Below, piece by piece: positions 43,681 through 56,170 of a stretch of 64,000 nucleotides of DNA; the first letter of the stretch is position 1, and each line of letters begins with the position of its first letter. The position numbers and the translations under genes were made by a program. The notes beneath the pieces are model-generated. The model made no database searches and was not told the DNA's origin. It saw only the letters and a list, made by a program, of their open reading frames with translations. Location: positions 25,365,438-25,429,437 of the forward strand of contig JAGTTD010000001.1 of the NCBI GenBank assembly GCA_018398585.1, given 5' to 3'. Origin of the DNA: Simmondsia chinensis (taxonomy: Eukaryota; Streptophyta; Magnoliopsida; Caryophyllales; Simmondsiaceae).

Positions 43681-45642
43681 TACTTACTGGACCAAATTAC
43701 TTTTCCTAGAAAAACAAGTTTGACTTAGCTATTACTAATAAGGGACTTACTGGAAAGAAAGGGAAGGGCAATATGTTACAAGGGCTTAGGCTAAGCTAGA
43801 GGCTGCTTAATGGGGAGTTGCACCTGACAGTTGCAGACGGTAGAAGAGTAGCGGTCTTAAGAGTAGGAGATCTTAGCTTAGTGTTTAGTGCAGAGTTTTG
43901 ATTTTAAAAGATCGTTTATTTGTACCTGCGCTGTGCATGAATTTGATTTCTTTGTCCTGAATAATGGATAATTATTATTAAGGTAATTTTTGTTGTGAAC
44001 GATTTACTATGCAAAATAAATTGTTTATTTGCAGGTACATGTGTCGATGGATTATTTATATGATTTCCTTATGAAAACTCTAATATCTGTTTAAATGAGT
44101 CTAACACATGCTCACTTCCTAAAAGAAAACAACTTGAAAGGGATAATGCCTTCACATGGAACCACTATTTAGGTCACATTAATTCGAATAGGATCCAAAG
44201 ACTAGTAAAAGACAGACTAATAGAACCTTTGGACTTGAAATCATTACCTGTGAATCCTATATAGAGGGAAAGATGACCAAGTCTACCTTTAACAATAAAG
44301 GCAACATGGTTGGTGACTTGCATGAGTTGGTTCACACAGATTTATGTGGACTGATGAATGTTCAAGCATGAAGTGAGTATAATGAGTAGTTCATCACATT
44401 CACTAATGATTACTCTAGTTATGGATATGTTAGCTAATGAGACATTAGTCGGACTCTTTTGAAAAGTTCAAAGAGTACAAAACTGAAGTTGAAAAGCAAT
44501 TAGGTAAACAAGTTAAGTCACGTCAATCAGATCGATGTAGTAAATATCTTTTGGGTGAGTTTCTAGATTCCCTAAATACAAATGGGATAAGATCTCAGCT
44601 TTCTACTTTAGATATACTGCCGCTCAATGGTGTTGCGGATAGAAGGAATATGACATTGTTAGATATGTTAAGGTCCATGATGAGTCATGCGACTTTACCA
44701 ATCTCTTTTTGTGGTTATCCCAAAGGAACAAGGGAGGTCCTTTCTATAGTCCTTTTAATCAAAAGGTTTTCTAAATGCAAATGCAAAATGTCGAAGGAGG
44801 ATTTTGTAGTATTAGAGGAATTAAAAAAAAATGACGCTAATTCTAGACAGCTAGACACAACTAAGGACATAGTGGATGTATTAGATGCACATACAGTAGG
44901 GGACGAGAATGTTCCATATACACGAGAGCCTAGGTCTAGTGGGAGGATTGTCAGGGCACCTGATAGGTTCATGGTAGGAGCCGTAATGGTTGACTGTGAC
45001 ATTTAATCTAATCTTCTCAGCTACAATGCGGCAATTAAAGACAAGAACGCTAACCAGTGGGTCTTAGCAATGAAATCTGAGATAAGATCTATGTATTCTA
45101 ATCAAGTTTGGGATCTTGTTGAGGCGCCTGCTGGCATTAAGCCCATTAGATAAATGGGTCTACAAGGGGAAAACAGGAGTAGATGGGAAGGTAGTGACCT
45201 CCAAAGCAAGGCTAGTTGCTAAGGGGTTGACCCAATAAGAAGGAATCGGTTATGATGAGACCTTCTGACCAGTAGCCATTCTAAAGTCCATACAGATACT
45301 CCTATCTAATAAAGCTCAATATGATTATGAGATTTGGCAAATGGATGTCAATGGCCTTTTTGAATGGTCATCTTGAAGAAGACATCTATATGGTGCAACC
45401 AGACGGTTTTGTTGGCAAAAATTAGGAGGATATGGTATGCAACCTGAAGAAGTCCATATATGGACTAAAGTAAGCATGATGCTCATGGAATATTAGATCC
45501 AATGAAGTGATTCAGTCTTATGGTTTTAAGCAATTGGTTGATGAACAAAGCATGTACATATGACACCAAGAGAAAGTAGTGACTTTCTTAGTATTGTATG
45601 TCGACGATATACCGCTCATTGGGAATGATGTAGGGGTGTTGT
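43681..45642 (+). pseudogene. Copia gag remnant, integrase and RT (5' part)
   Basis: The gag start LTGPNYF is followed directly by a lysine-rich linker (KKGKGN), so central gag is deleted. Then gag-pre-integrase (FTWNHYLGHINSNRIQRL, about 44150), an integrase core with many stops (to about 44770), the gag-pol linker frame 44551-45006 (RSSGRIVRAPDRFM) and RT (WVLAMKSEIRSMYSNQVWDL near 45060, the DVNGLFEWSS-like block, and VLYVDDIPLIGNDVGVL just before 45642). RT continues at 53431 after a nested insertion. Angela/TAR-like copia by wording. Inactive. Confidence 0.75.
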
Positions 45643-47843
45643 TGTTGGGAAAAAGATAGGAATTTTGTTGGAAATAAACTCTGATGCCCACTATTGGGTT
45701 CACAGTTCTCAACTATGGTCACAACAACAGGCACCAATTAGAGCACTTAGAGTAGGAGACTCTTCTTGTTACCTAAGCCCTCGGTCTTAGAGTCATGCTT
45801 CGTGACACCTCACGTGCAAGAGTTCCCGGTAATAGGTTTATCTCTACAAACCTTTTGCCCAAATACCGTTTGTTGGGATGAATTTCAAAAACTCTCCCTA
45901 AAGATTACTCAGCGGAACAAGTTTAGAATTCATAACTCTATACCTAGTGTTAATTTAAAATTCCTAATTTTAAATCTACTGACTTAACTTCATAATTTAA
46001 ATCATCAGATCTAAATTCTTAATTTAGATCTACAGGCCTTTTACTCTAATACATTCATAACAATACATAAACTTAAATAGGCATAATAACAAATACTATA
46101 AATAAATAGAAAAGCAAAAAAGAATAAAGAAAGAAGAACATACCTGTAATTGCTCCAATAAAAGAAAAAAATCGAAAGAAAATAATATTCTTCAAAATCG
46201 AGACCCTGAGACCTTCAACGCAATGACCTCGAACTGCCCGGAGGGTGGGGTCCGAAAAAATTAAACTGGGTCTTCGAAACAATTTCAGAAACCCTAAAGA
46301 AATATTTTGACTTCAATTCCAAACCTCAAAATAAGCCCTTTATTTATAGGAATATACCGGAGTGAAAAATCTGATTTTTTTGATGTGGGAACCGCTTAGT
46401 TTAAATTAAAACGCATTGTATCGCTTAAAAATACAGTTAAAACGCAGCGTTTCTCAAACAGTGCAAGCGTTTTCAACCCTATCATTTGGCACACGGTGAT
46501 TGGTCTATGCCTTAAGGCACGGATCGCCATCCGTTGGCCCAGCGTGAGACACGTGTCGCGCGCTAGTTGGTTGGTACGCTCGCACACGAATTTAAATGGT
46601 TTTTTTTCGCGATTTTTCTATTTTTTTTTTGTTTATGCCTTGTTTCCCCTATGTAAAAATTCATCTTATGAATTTTAACTTTGAAAATTATTATATTTTA
46701 TAATTTTTAATATTTATTCATCTCATACAAAAAGTTTGGCAAAATTAATTTACCCATCTTATGGATACATAATTCATCTCATGAATTCTTTAATATTTTT
46801 TTAATGGCAATAAGTACAGAGGCTAGCGTAGGGACCTCAGGGACAATTTAAAACTGGCTCCAAATGGGTTAAATTAAATCATCGCATGATATTAATTTAA
46901 TTATCATTTAATGAGACTTAATTCTACTAAATAAATCTCATTGCACTCCAGACTTAAATTATTTATTCGATATCTCCCTAATAGACTGTATTGATGACAA
47001 CAACCCCTCCACTAGATGTCCATGACAAGTGATAAATATAACCACTACCATTATCCTTCTCACAGCTTCTCCATTAGTTACCGAGTCGCCATTCACTGAA
47101 TAATTCATTTATACTTGAACATATTCACACTATAAATTCCAAATGTCAAACACTTAGAATACTTTGGCCAAAGATTCCGAACTATTCAAATATTTGCGAA
47201 TCAACTAAGGGGACATCTGTATCTCATAAGAGACTGTAGATTCCCTATTGAATACCTGATCCTTGTCACACTTCACGCCGCTACTCAGTGTACGTGGGAT
47301 TTCAATCATTCGTTTAGACGTTACTCATAGTACACTAAAGTAACTTACGCTCCATGCACAAGTCCAGAATACCCTCAGGATTTAGAGTTGTCTTTCAAAC
47401 AGTACAACGTGAATCACTCATCTCCGATAGTAGTCTAGAAATAAGTAACCCATATGGTCCAACTCAGTGTGTCAAACACACTAATCTAACACTTTTTGAT
47501 CTCCATCCACATGACCAAGAAAAGTCATCTAAAGTGTCACATTATAGTCTCAATATACAAGTGGTCCAAACTTGTCTTCGACTACTAGTCTTTCAAACAA
47601 CAATCCATATCCTTTGTTCCAAGTCTATCTGTGGCTTAGTCTCATAAACAACTTAGAACAAACATGTAAAGTGTAGTCCGAGGACTACACCCATCTCATG
47701 GATGTCTCCCAAAAGAAAATCACATGCAATATAAATGCTCACATACACAAATTTAACTAGAAAATGACTAGGACTTCAATTTATTTGTTAATAAAAATAA
47801 TATATCCAGAATAAATCTGGATTTCAGGACACTATTCCTAGCA
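45643..47843 (-). repeat. Copia 3' LTR with 228-bp terminal extension (minus element)
   Basis: The LTR core 45871-47843 (1973 bp) matches other copia LTRs in the window. An extra 228 bp (45643-45870) lies at its U5 end, beginning with a second TGTTGGGA terminus and containing a primer-site-like AACTCTGATGCCCA. The same extension is in the partner LTR (50802-51029), so it was part of the element when it inserted. Left flank GTTGT (45638-45642). Confidence 0.8.
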
Positions 47844-48850
47844 ATCTCCCACTTGTCCTAAATCCAATTTATGACAAAGTCCATGCTCACCCCTTTTAAG
47901 TTTGAACCAAAAATCTACTGAGCCTATCCCTAAGTGAGCGCAATTACTTTATTGTGAAGTTAGCAATACAATGCTGCTTGACATTCCCCTCGCTAATGGC
48001 TCCCACGCCAAGGGTAAAGACATACTTAGACGTCGAACGTCTATCATCTTAATCTGACTGAAAGTCTTAGATTAGTATAACCAACTGGAACTAGCTCATC
48101 ACTTTGAAAAATTAGCATAGGTTCTGTAGTTCTTCTCAAGAACTAGAGAAAACACTTCACTGCCACCTAGTCCATTGGATACAGATTAGACTAACATCTA
48201 CATACTATCCCATAGCATTGTAGATATCAAGTCTCATGCACAACATGGCATACCTGAGGCTCCCACTACCAAAGCATATGGAATATTCCTCAATTACTCC
48301 TCCTCTTGAGGTGTCCTAAAACGCTACTAAAAAAAGAGAGGGACTCTATGCTATACCTTGATAACATCTTGTTAATATAAGTGGCTAAAGAAAGACCCAA
48401 CATCCTACTCTTACGACCTCGCAGAAGCTTAATCCTAAGAGTAGAGCTGGCTTCTCCTATGTCTTTCATATTGAGCTATCATGACAACCAAGTCTTTACA
48501 GCTAATGAGACTCCTACATCATTCTCAATGAGTAGTATATTGTTGACATACAACACTAAGAAAGTCACTACTTTCTCTTAATGAAATTTGTACACGCATG
48601 GTTCGTTTAACCAATCGCCTTAAAACTATAAGACTTAATTGCTTCATGGTGGCTAAAAGGGTCAGATTCAATGCCAGGATCAACCACTAAGGCTCCTGCT
48701 ATGAACCTGTCAGGTGTCCCGACAATCCTCCCACCACACCTAAGCTCTTGTGTACCTGGAACATTCTCATTCCTATTAGTAGGTGCATCTAATGCATCCA
48801 CTGTGTCTTAAGTTGTGTCTAGCTGTTCAGAATTATTGTCATTTTCCTTT
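47844..48850 (-). pseudogene. Copia RNase H and RT relic (minus element)
   Basis: Follows the LTR with ATCTCCCACTTGTCC (purine tract GGACAAGTGGGAGAT on the minus strand). RNase H is highly broken. RT survives only as flanks: the segment to about 48650 (VDNILLIENDVGVSLAV-like near the YVDD block) is joined directly to the region before RT (SSGR-like GGRIVGTPDRFIAGAL, about 48720-48660). The catalytic core between is deleted. Confidence 0.65.
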
Positions 48851-49660
48851 AATATTATTTTGTTTTTGTTTTTATAGCTTACTTGCAAAATTTTTCTCTA
48901 AGTATTTTGCATTGTATTTACAAAAGAACTTTTAAATCAAAACTGTGGAAAAAACCATCCTTGTTCCTTTTATTTGTAACACCATTCTGCTATGGTGTAA
49001 CCAGAGCAGAAAGCTGAGATCTCATCTCATTTTGTAGTTTGGAAACCCAAAAACTCACCCGAAAAATATTCACCACCTCGATCTAATCGTAGTGATTTAA
49101 CTTGTTTACCTAATTGCTTTTCAAATTCAGTTTTGTACTCTTTGAACTTTTCAAAAGAGTCCGATTAATATCTAATTAGGTAAACATATACATGCCTTGA
49201 GTAATCATCACTAAACGTGAATAAGTACTCATACCCACCTCTTGCCTGAACACGTATTGGTCCACATACATCTATGTGAACCAGCTCAAGCAAGCCACCA
49301 ACCTTCTTGCCTTGACCCTTGAAGACAGACTTGATCATCTTTCTTTCTCCGTAGGATTCGCAGATTGGTAATGACCTCAAGTCCAAAGCCTCTATCAGTC
49401 TATCTTTTACCAGTCTTTGGATCCTGTTCGAATTAGTGTGACCTAAACATTGGCGCCATGTGTAGGCAATATCCCTTTTAATGTGTTTTCTTTTAAAAGA
49501 TTGAACAAGTGAACTTACGTTAAATTCATTTAAACAATTACCATAGTTTTGATAAGGAAATAACATGAATAAACAATTTATTCAAGTACATGTGTAAATA
49601 AACAACTCATTTCTCATATTAAAATTTTCATTATCAAAATCAATTGAATAACAATTATTC
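48851..49660 (-). pseudogene. Copia integrase relic (minus element)
   Basis: The ORF 49566-49165 contains the gag-pre-integrase zinc-binding region (YTWRQCLGHTNSNRIQRL, LPICESYGERKMIK) and the integrase start LLELVHIDVCGPI with a recognisable first catalytic Asp, then FTFSDDYSRHVYVYLI. The conserved Trp-His of the zinc finger is altered (WRQCLGH). The rest, towards 48900, has stops. Confidence 0.75.
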
Positions 49661-50180
49661 ATAAAACAAGACATAGAAATCAAATTCCTGTACAGAGAAG
49701 GTTTAAATAATCAATCCTTTAAAACAAAACTCTATCACTAAAGTCTAAGCTAACATCTCTTTAACTTACGACCACCATTATTGTACTGTCCCTGACCATC
49801 AGGTACAACACCCATCGTGTAGCCTTTAGCCTAGTCTGAGCTCTTGCAACATATTACAGACTTGGTCAGTTGAACCTGAGTCTACACACCAAGAATCTGG
49901 TGAACTCACAACTACACAAGACTCAAATCAGTGAGATATCAACAGACCTTCACTAGATGGCTTAGCAGTCTCTATGGGAAGAGTAGCTATGTACTTAGTG
50001 TAGTTTCTTTTCCAGTGGCCTAGTTTTCTTGCAAAAGAAACACTTTTCTTTTGCTGACTTCCTTATGGACTTGGTTGCAACAATAACAACCTTGCCCTTT
50101 CCTTTCTTTCTAGTACGTCCCTTGTGAGTAACAACCAAGTCTAACTTATTTTTCAAGGCAAAGTAATTTGGTTCAGTGAG
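49661..50180 (-). pseudogene. Copia gag relic with internal deletion (minus element)
   Basis: NVLTEPNYFALKNKLDLVVT joins directly to KKGKGKVVIVATKS and the zinc knuckle KEKCFFCKK, skipping the central gag domain. The same shortcut is present in the plus copia at 43700-43780, so both descend from one gag-deleted subfamily. Confidence 0.7.
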
Positions 50181-50782
50181 TACATTAGGTATTTAAAATC
50201 AAGCAAAATTCACTAGCCCTATCAAGATAAAATATTGTAAATGCAAACATATGTGTAATTATCTAACAAGAGTCATGTATAATGTAGTGATGTATATTCT
50301 TTCAATTTAGCATACACAATAAGTCAGATATCCACCAAACTATACTATCAGGCATGCAATGATGACCCAAACACACCACTCCTTACTCCCCGACAGCAGG
50401 GTCGCGCGAAGCTAGTTCAGGTGAGAACTATTCTCAATTAACCCGTTTTTCTTGTAACTCTTACTAAACATGATTTAAAAATTTTAAATCATCACCATAA
50501 ATAACCTAGTTAACTATTAACTCTTTTAACCGATTTAGACAATTTAAATCGATACTTTAAAATATTAACAATTAACTACTTTAATGATTCAAACAATTTA
50601 AATCACAAATATAAACAATTATCTCAATTAATTATTGATTCTTTATTGATTTAAACAATTTAAATCGAACCGTCAAATTAAAGTAACTTTCCTTTTTAAT
50701 AAAATCTCTATTTTATTAAATCGCAAACCTATTTATTTCGATCTTATTATACCTAGTCATGTATATCATGAATATAATCAGA
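50181..50782 (-). other. Copia leader (minus element)
   Basis: No ORF. 50290-50460 is the inverse of the 43400-43600 leader. 50470-50700 consists of repeats of 'TTTAAACAATTTAAATC'-like units. Confidence 0.6.
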
Positions 50783-50799
50783 GGCTGGCTCTGATACCA
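50783..50799 (-). other. Copia primer binding site (initiator Met tRNA)
   Basis: The minus strand reads TGGTATCAGAGCCAGCC, intact, two bases from the LTR. Confidence 0.92.
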
Positions 50800-50801
50800 A
50801 T

Positions 50802-52924
50802 TGTTGGGAAAAATAAATGAATTTTGTTGGAAATAAACTCTGATGCCGACTATTGGGTTCACAGTTCTCAACCATGGTCACCACAATAGGCACCTATTAG
50901 AGCACTTAGAGTAGGAGACTCTTCTCTTTACCTAAGCCCCCGGTCGGAGAGTCACGCTTCGTGACACCTCACGTGTGAGAGTTGCCGAGAATAGGTTTAT
51001 CTCTATAAACCTTTTTCCCTAATACCGGTTGTTGGGATGAATTTCAAAAATTCTCCCTAAAGATTACGCAACGGAACAGGTTTAGAATTCATAACTCTAA
51101 ACCTAGGGTCGATTTAAAATTCCTAATATTAAATCTACTGACTTAAATTCATAATTTAAATCGTCAGATCTAAATTCTTAATTTAGATCTACAGGCCTTT
51201 TACTCTAATACATTCATAACAATACATAAACTTAAACATGCATAATAACGAATACTATAAATAAATAGAAAAGCGAAAAAGAATAAAGAAAGAAGAACAT
51301 ACTTGGAATTGCTCCAATAAAACAAAAAAAAAAGGAAAGAAAATAATATTCTTCAAAATCGAACCCCTGAGACCTTCTACGCAATGACCTCGAACTGCCC
51401 AGAGGGTGGGCTGCGAAAAGTATTAAACTGGTTCTCCGAAACAATTTTCGAAACCCTACATAAATATTTTGACGTCAATGCCAAACCTCGGAATAAGCCC
51501 CTCTATTTATAGGAATATACCGAGGCGAAAAAAATCTAATTTTTTCGATGTGGGAACCACTTAGTTTAAATTAAAACGCATCGTATCGCTTAAAAATCAG
51601 TTAAAACGCAGCGTTTCTCAAACAGTGCATGCGTTTTTGACCCTATCACTGTGTGCCACGTGGCACGCGGGGATTGGTCTGTGCCTTAAGGCATGGATCG
51701 CCATCCATTGGCCCAGGGCGTGATGGCTGGCTGGCACGCGCACACAGATTTACATGGTCATTTTCGCGATTTTTTGTTTTTGCTTTGTTTCCCATATGTA
51801 AAAATTCATCTTATGAATTTTAATTTTCAAAATTATTTTATTTTATAATTTTTAATATTTATTCATCTCATGAAAAAAGTTTGGCAAATTTAATTTACCC
51901 ACCTTATGGATACATAATTCATCGCATGAATTCTTTAATATTTTTCCAATGGCAATAAATATAGAGGCTTGTGCAGGGACCTCAGAGATGAATTAAATCA
52001 TCTCATGATATTAATTTAATTGCTTTTTAATGAGACTTAATTCCACTAAATAAGTCTCACTGCACTCTAGACTTAAATTATTTATTCGATATCTCCCTAA
52101 TAGACTGTATTGATGACAACAACCCCAATACTAGATGTCCATGACAAAGGATAAATATAACTACCACCATTATCCTTCTCACAGCTTCTCCATTAGTTAC
52201 CGATTCGCCCTTCACTGAATAATTCATTTATACTTGAACATATTCACAGTACAAATTCCAAATGTCAAACACTTAGAATACTTTGGCCAAAGATTCCGAA
52301 CTATTGAAATATTTACGAATCAACTAAGGGGACATCTGTATCTCATAAGAGACTGTAGATTCCCTATTGAATACCTAATGCTTGTCACACTTCACGCCGC
52401 TACCCAGTGTACTTGGGATTTCAGTCATTTGTTTAGACCTTACTTATAGTACACCAAAGTAACTAACTCTCCATGCACAAGTCTAGAACACCCTCAGGAT
52501 TTAGAGTCGTCGTTCAAACAGTACAACGTGAATCACTCATCTCCGATCGTAGTCTAGAAATAAGTAACCCACATGGTCCATCTTAGTGTGTCAAACACAC
52601 TAGCCTAACACTTTTGGACCTCCATCTACATGACCAAGACAAGTCATCTAAAGTGTCACGTTATAGTCTTAACATACAAGTGGTCCAAACTTGTCTTCGA
52701 CTACGAGTCTTTCAAACAACAATCTATATCATTTGTTCCAAGTCTATCTGTGGCTTAGTCTCTTAAACAACTTAGAACAAACATGTAAATTATAGTATGA
52801 GGACTACACCCATCTCATGGATGTCTCCCAAAAGAAAATCACATGTAGTATAAATGCTCACATACACAAATTTAACTAGGAAATGACTGGGACTCAATTT
52901 TATTTATTAATTAAAATAATATAT
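50802..52924 (-). repeat. Copia 5' LTR, truncated at right (minus element)
   Basis: Pairs with 45643-47843, including the 228-bp extension. Its last ~45 bases (the U3 start) are missing. At 52924 the sequence passes directly into the TG end of a gypsy-type LTR. Confidence 0.8.
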
Positions 52925-53430
52925 TGTTACAAACCAGGAATTACGAGGCCGGAGTTCAAATTGGCATTTGCCGGGAAAATCTGTTAGAAATTGAAAATCT
53001 GTTAAATTCTGTTTACTACTGGTGTTCTGCTCCTGTTCTGCTGCTGGCTGCTACTGTGTTGCTACACTGCTGCTGTTATTTTGTGTTTGGCGCCAATAAT
53101 AATATTTTGAACATTAGTTAGTTAAGCTTACATTCTAGATTGTTCTAAGGTTTGTCTAGGTTCTTTGCAATAGATTGTTATAAATAAGATGGGAATGTAT
53201 GTTCAAAAACAATTCAATGAATGATAAAAATCTGAAACATTATCTCAATTGAGATTAAACATCTCTCTCTCATCTCATTCTCTCTATTTCTCATCTCCTT
53301 TCCCTTCTTTCTCTCATCTAAACTCTGAACTCTACTCTCTCATCTTAATTTCCCTTCTTTCTCATCTCAAACTCTCAATCTATCCAAAATTATATTAGTT
53401 TACGTTCGTGGTTCAAGCCCGAGTGTAACA
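52925..53430 (+). repeat. Gypsy-type solo LTR
   Basis: 506 bp, TGTTACAAACC...GTGTAACA, with E2F-like TTTGGCGCC (53086-53094), TATAAATAAG (53179-53188) and a CT-rich R region like elements A and D. No primer site or purine tract is attached. Left flank TATAT (copia), right flank GTTGT (host copia). It has no matching duplication of its own, but GTTGT equals the left flank of the copia at 45638-45642. Confidence 0.8.
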
Positions 53431-54175
53431 GTTGTCAGCTGTAAAGATTTGGTTGTCAAGTCAGATCAAGATGAAGGACTTCGGAGAAGGAAGCTATATT
53501 CTTGGAATCAAGCTTTTGTGAGATCGTAAGAGTAGGAGTTGGATATTTCTCTTGCCACTTATATTGACAAGCTGCTATCAAGGTATAGCATGGAGGACTT
53601 TTAGAAAGGACTTTCACCTTTCAGACATGGAGTCCCTCTTTCTTTGGAGCTGTGTTCTAAGACACCTCAAGAGGAAGAGCAGATGAGGAATGTTCCATGT
53701 GCTTTGGATGTGGGAAGCCTCATGTATGCCATGTTGTGCACGAGACTAGATATCTATTACGCAGTTTGTATGGTAAGCAGATATCTGTCTATGCTGGGTC
53801 TGATGCATTGATTGGCGGTGACGCATATTCTTAGGTGTTTGAGAAGAACTAGAGATTGTATGCTAATCCGTTAAAGTGACGAGCTACTTCCAGTTGGTTA
53901 TACTGATTTAGACTTCCAGTTAGATAAAGATGCCGGACATTCAATGTTTGGATATGTATTTAACATTGGAGGAGGAGCCATCAATTAGAGGATTATTAAG
54001 CAGTCTCGTATTGTTGACTCCACTATGGAGCCCGAATAGATTGTGGCTCCAGAATCTGCGAAGAAGGCAAGTTGGTTCAGATAGTGTAATTGACTTTACT
54101 AAGACTTTGACTCAGTAGACCTTTGGATCACACATAGAAGGGATGTGTAAAAAGTTTGTAATAAATTAGATTTAG
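53431..54175 (+). pseudogene. Copia RT end and RNase H (continuation of 43681-45642)
   Basis: Resumes the RT exactly at the duplicated GTTGT: SVKIWLSSQIKMKDFGEGSY, ILGIKLLRDR, then RNase H with SLMYAMLCTRLDIYYAV, GYTDLDFQLDKDAGHSMFGY and KQSRIVDSTMEPE. Several stops (53602, 54000s). It ends in the purine tract GGACAACTGGGAGAT (54175-54189). Confidence 0.8.
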
Positions 54176-54189
54176 GACAACTGGGAGAT

Positions 54190-56170
54190 TGGTAGGAATA
54201 ATGTCCGGAAATCCAGATTTATTTTGTAATATTATTTTATTAATGAATAAAATTGAAGTTACAACTGTTTCCTCATTTAGCTCGTGTAAGTGAGCATATA
54301 TACTGCATGAGATTTTCTTTTAAGTATCGTCCATGAGATGGATAGAGTCCTCATATTGCATTTTACATGTTTGTTCTAAGTGGACAATGAGATTAAGCCA
54401 AAGATAGACTTAGAGCAAATGGTATGGAATGTTATTTAAATAACTCATGGTCAATAATAAGTTCGGGCTACTTGTCTATTAAGACCATGACTTGACACTT
54501 TAAACGACTTGTCTTGGACATGTGCATGGTGATCTAGAAGTGTTAGGTTCGTGTGTTTAATAAGATTGACATGCTAAGTTCGACAATGTCGGTTACTTAT
54601 TTTTGACTACTATCGGTGATGAGTGACTCATGTTGTATTGTTTGAACTACGACTCCAAATCCTGAGAGTGTGCTAGACTTATGCAAGGAACGATAGTTAA
54701 TTTAGTGTACTATAAGTAAGGTCTAGACAAATGACTGAATTCCCATGTACACTGGGTAGCGGCGTGAAATATTACAAGGATTAGGTATTCAATACGGAAT
54801 CTACTGTCTCTTATGAGATATAGAAGTCCCATAGTTGATTTACAAGTGTTTGAATAGCTTAGAATCTTTGGCCAAAGTGTTCTAGGTGTTTGACATTTGA
54901 AATTTATACTATGAATATATTCAAGTATAAATGAATTACTTAGTAAAGGGCGAGTTGATAACTAATGGGGAAGCTATGAGATGGATAATGGTAGTAGTTA
55001 TAAATATTCTTCATCATGGACAGCTAATGGAGGGGTTGTTGTCATTAATACAGTCTATTTGAAAAATATCGAATAAATGATTTAAGTCTAGAATGCGGTG
55101 AGATTTATTTAGAAGAATTAAGTCTCATTAAAGGATAATTAAATTTTATCATGAGATGATAACTAATTTAACCCATTTGGAGCTAAATTTAAATTCTCCC
55201 TAAGGTTCCTACGTAGGCCTCTGTTTTTATTGCCATCGAAAAATATTAAAGAATTCATCAGGTAACTAAATTAAATTTTGCCAAAAATTATCCACGAGAT
55301 GAATAAAAATTAAAAATTATAAAATAAAAAGAGTTTTTTTAAAAATTAAAATTCAAAAGATGAATTGTATGTGTGGGAAATAAGGCCAAAAAAGGGAAAA
55401 ATCGCGCGAAACACTGGTAATCCGCGCATAAGAAAATGAATGCTGCACGTAGGATTACCCTAGTTGGAGATCCACGTCCATGTGCACGAGCCAATCATGG
55501 CCTGCCACGTGGCACGCAGTGACAGGCGGTTAAGCGCGAGAGAATACGCTGCGTTTTACCCATGTTTTGAAATGAAATGGTGGGTTTTGCATTAAACCTA
55601 CGTGTCCCACATCGAATTTTCAGGATTTTGTTCACTCCAGTATCCTACTATAAATAACGATATTGTTTTCATGATTTGGCATTCAATTAAAAATTAAAAG
55701 ATACGAGGTTTCTTGAAGCGTTGACTTTCGGAGACCGAATTGGGGAAAAAAATTTCCTTTGAAATTTTTATTTCCTCAGTTTAATATTTTTTGGAGCCCA
55801 TTCTCCGGGAATTTTGACACTATTTCATAGAAGGAAGCTAGGTCTCGATTTTCTTAGCTTTCTTTTAGAAATTTATTATCATTATGGTGTTCTTCATTAT
55901 TTGAGCAATTCTAGGTATTCTTCTTTTCTTCTCTTTTTAGTTTTCCGCTTTTCTATTTATTTACAGTTTTCTTATTATGTTGGTTATAGTTCTTGTAATT
56001 ATTATGAATATATTACCGTAAAGGGCAATATGTTTAAATTAGCAATTGAAATATGTAAATTTAAAATTAGGAATTTTAAGTCAACCTTATGCTTGAAATT
56101 AAGAATTTTAAACCCTTCTACTGAGTTAAATTTATTAAATTAGGAAAATATTTTGAAATTTGTCCCAATA
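54190..56170 (+). repeat. Copia 3' LTR (plus-strand element)
   Basis: 1981 bp, TGGTAGGAATAATGTCC...TTTGTCCCAATA. It aligns inverted with 45871-47843 and lacks the 228-bp extension. Contains CTATAAATAACG (55651-55662) as a probable TATA region. The small ORF 55814-56143 is LTR-internal and not a gene. Confidence 0.85.

Noticed and set aside
52920..53435. Independent insertion of the solo LTR with its own duplication
   Set aside because: The left flank TATAT and right flank GTTGT differ, so the simple solo-LTR history is not supported.
55814..56143. A 109-residue ORF as a membrane protein gene
   Set aside because: It lies wholly inside the copia 3' LTR. Its hydrophobic look comes from T-rich LTR sequence.
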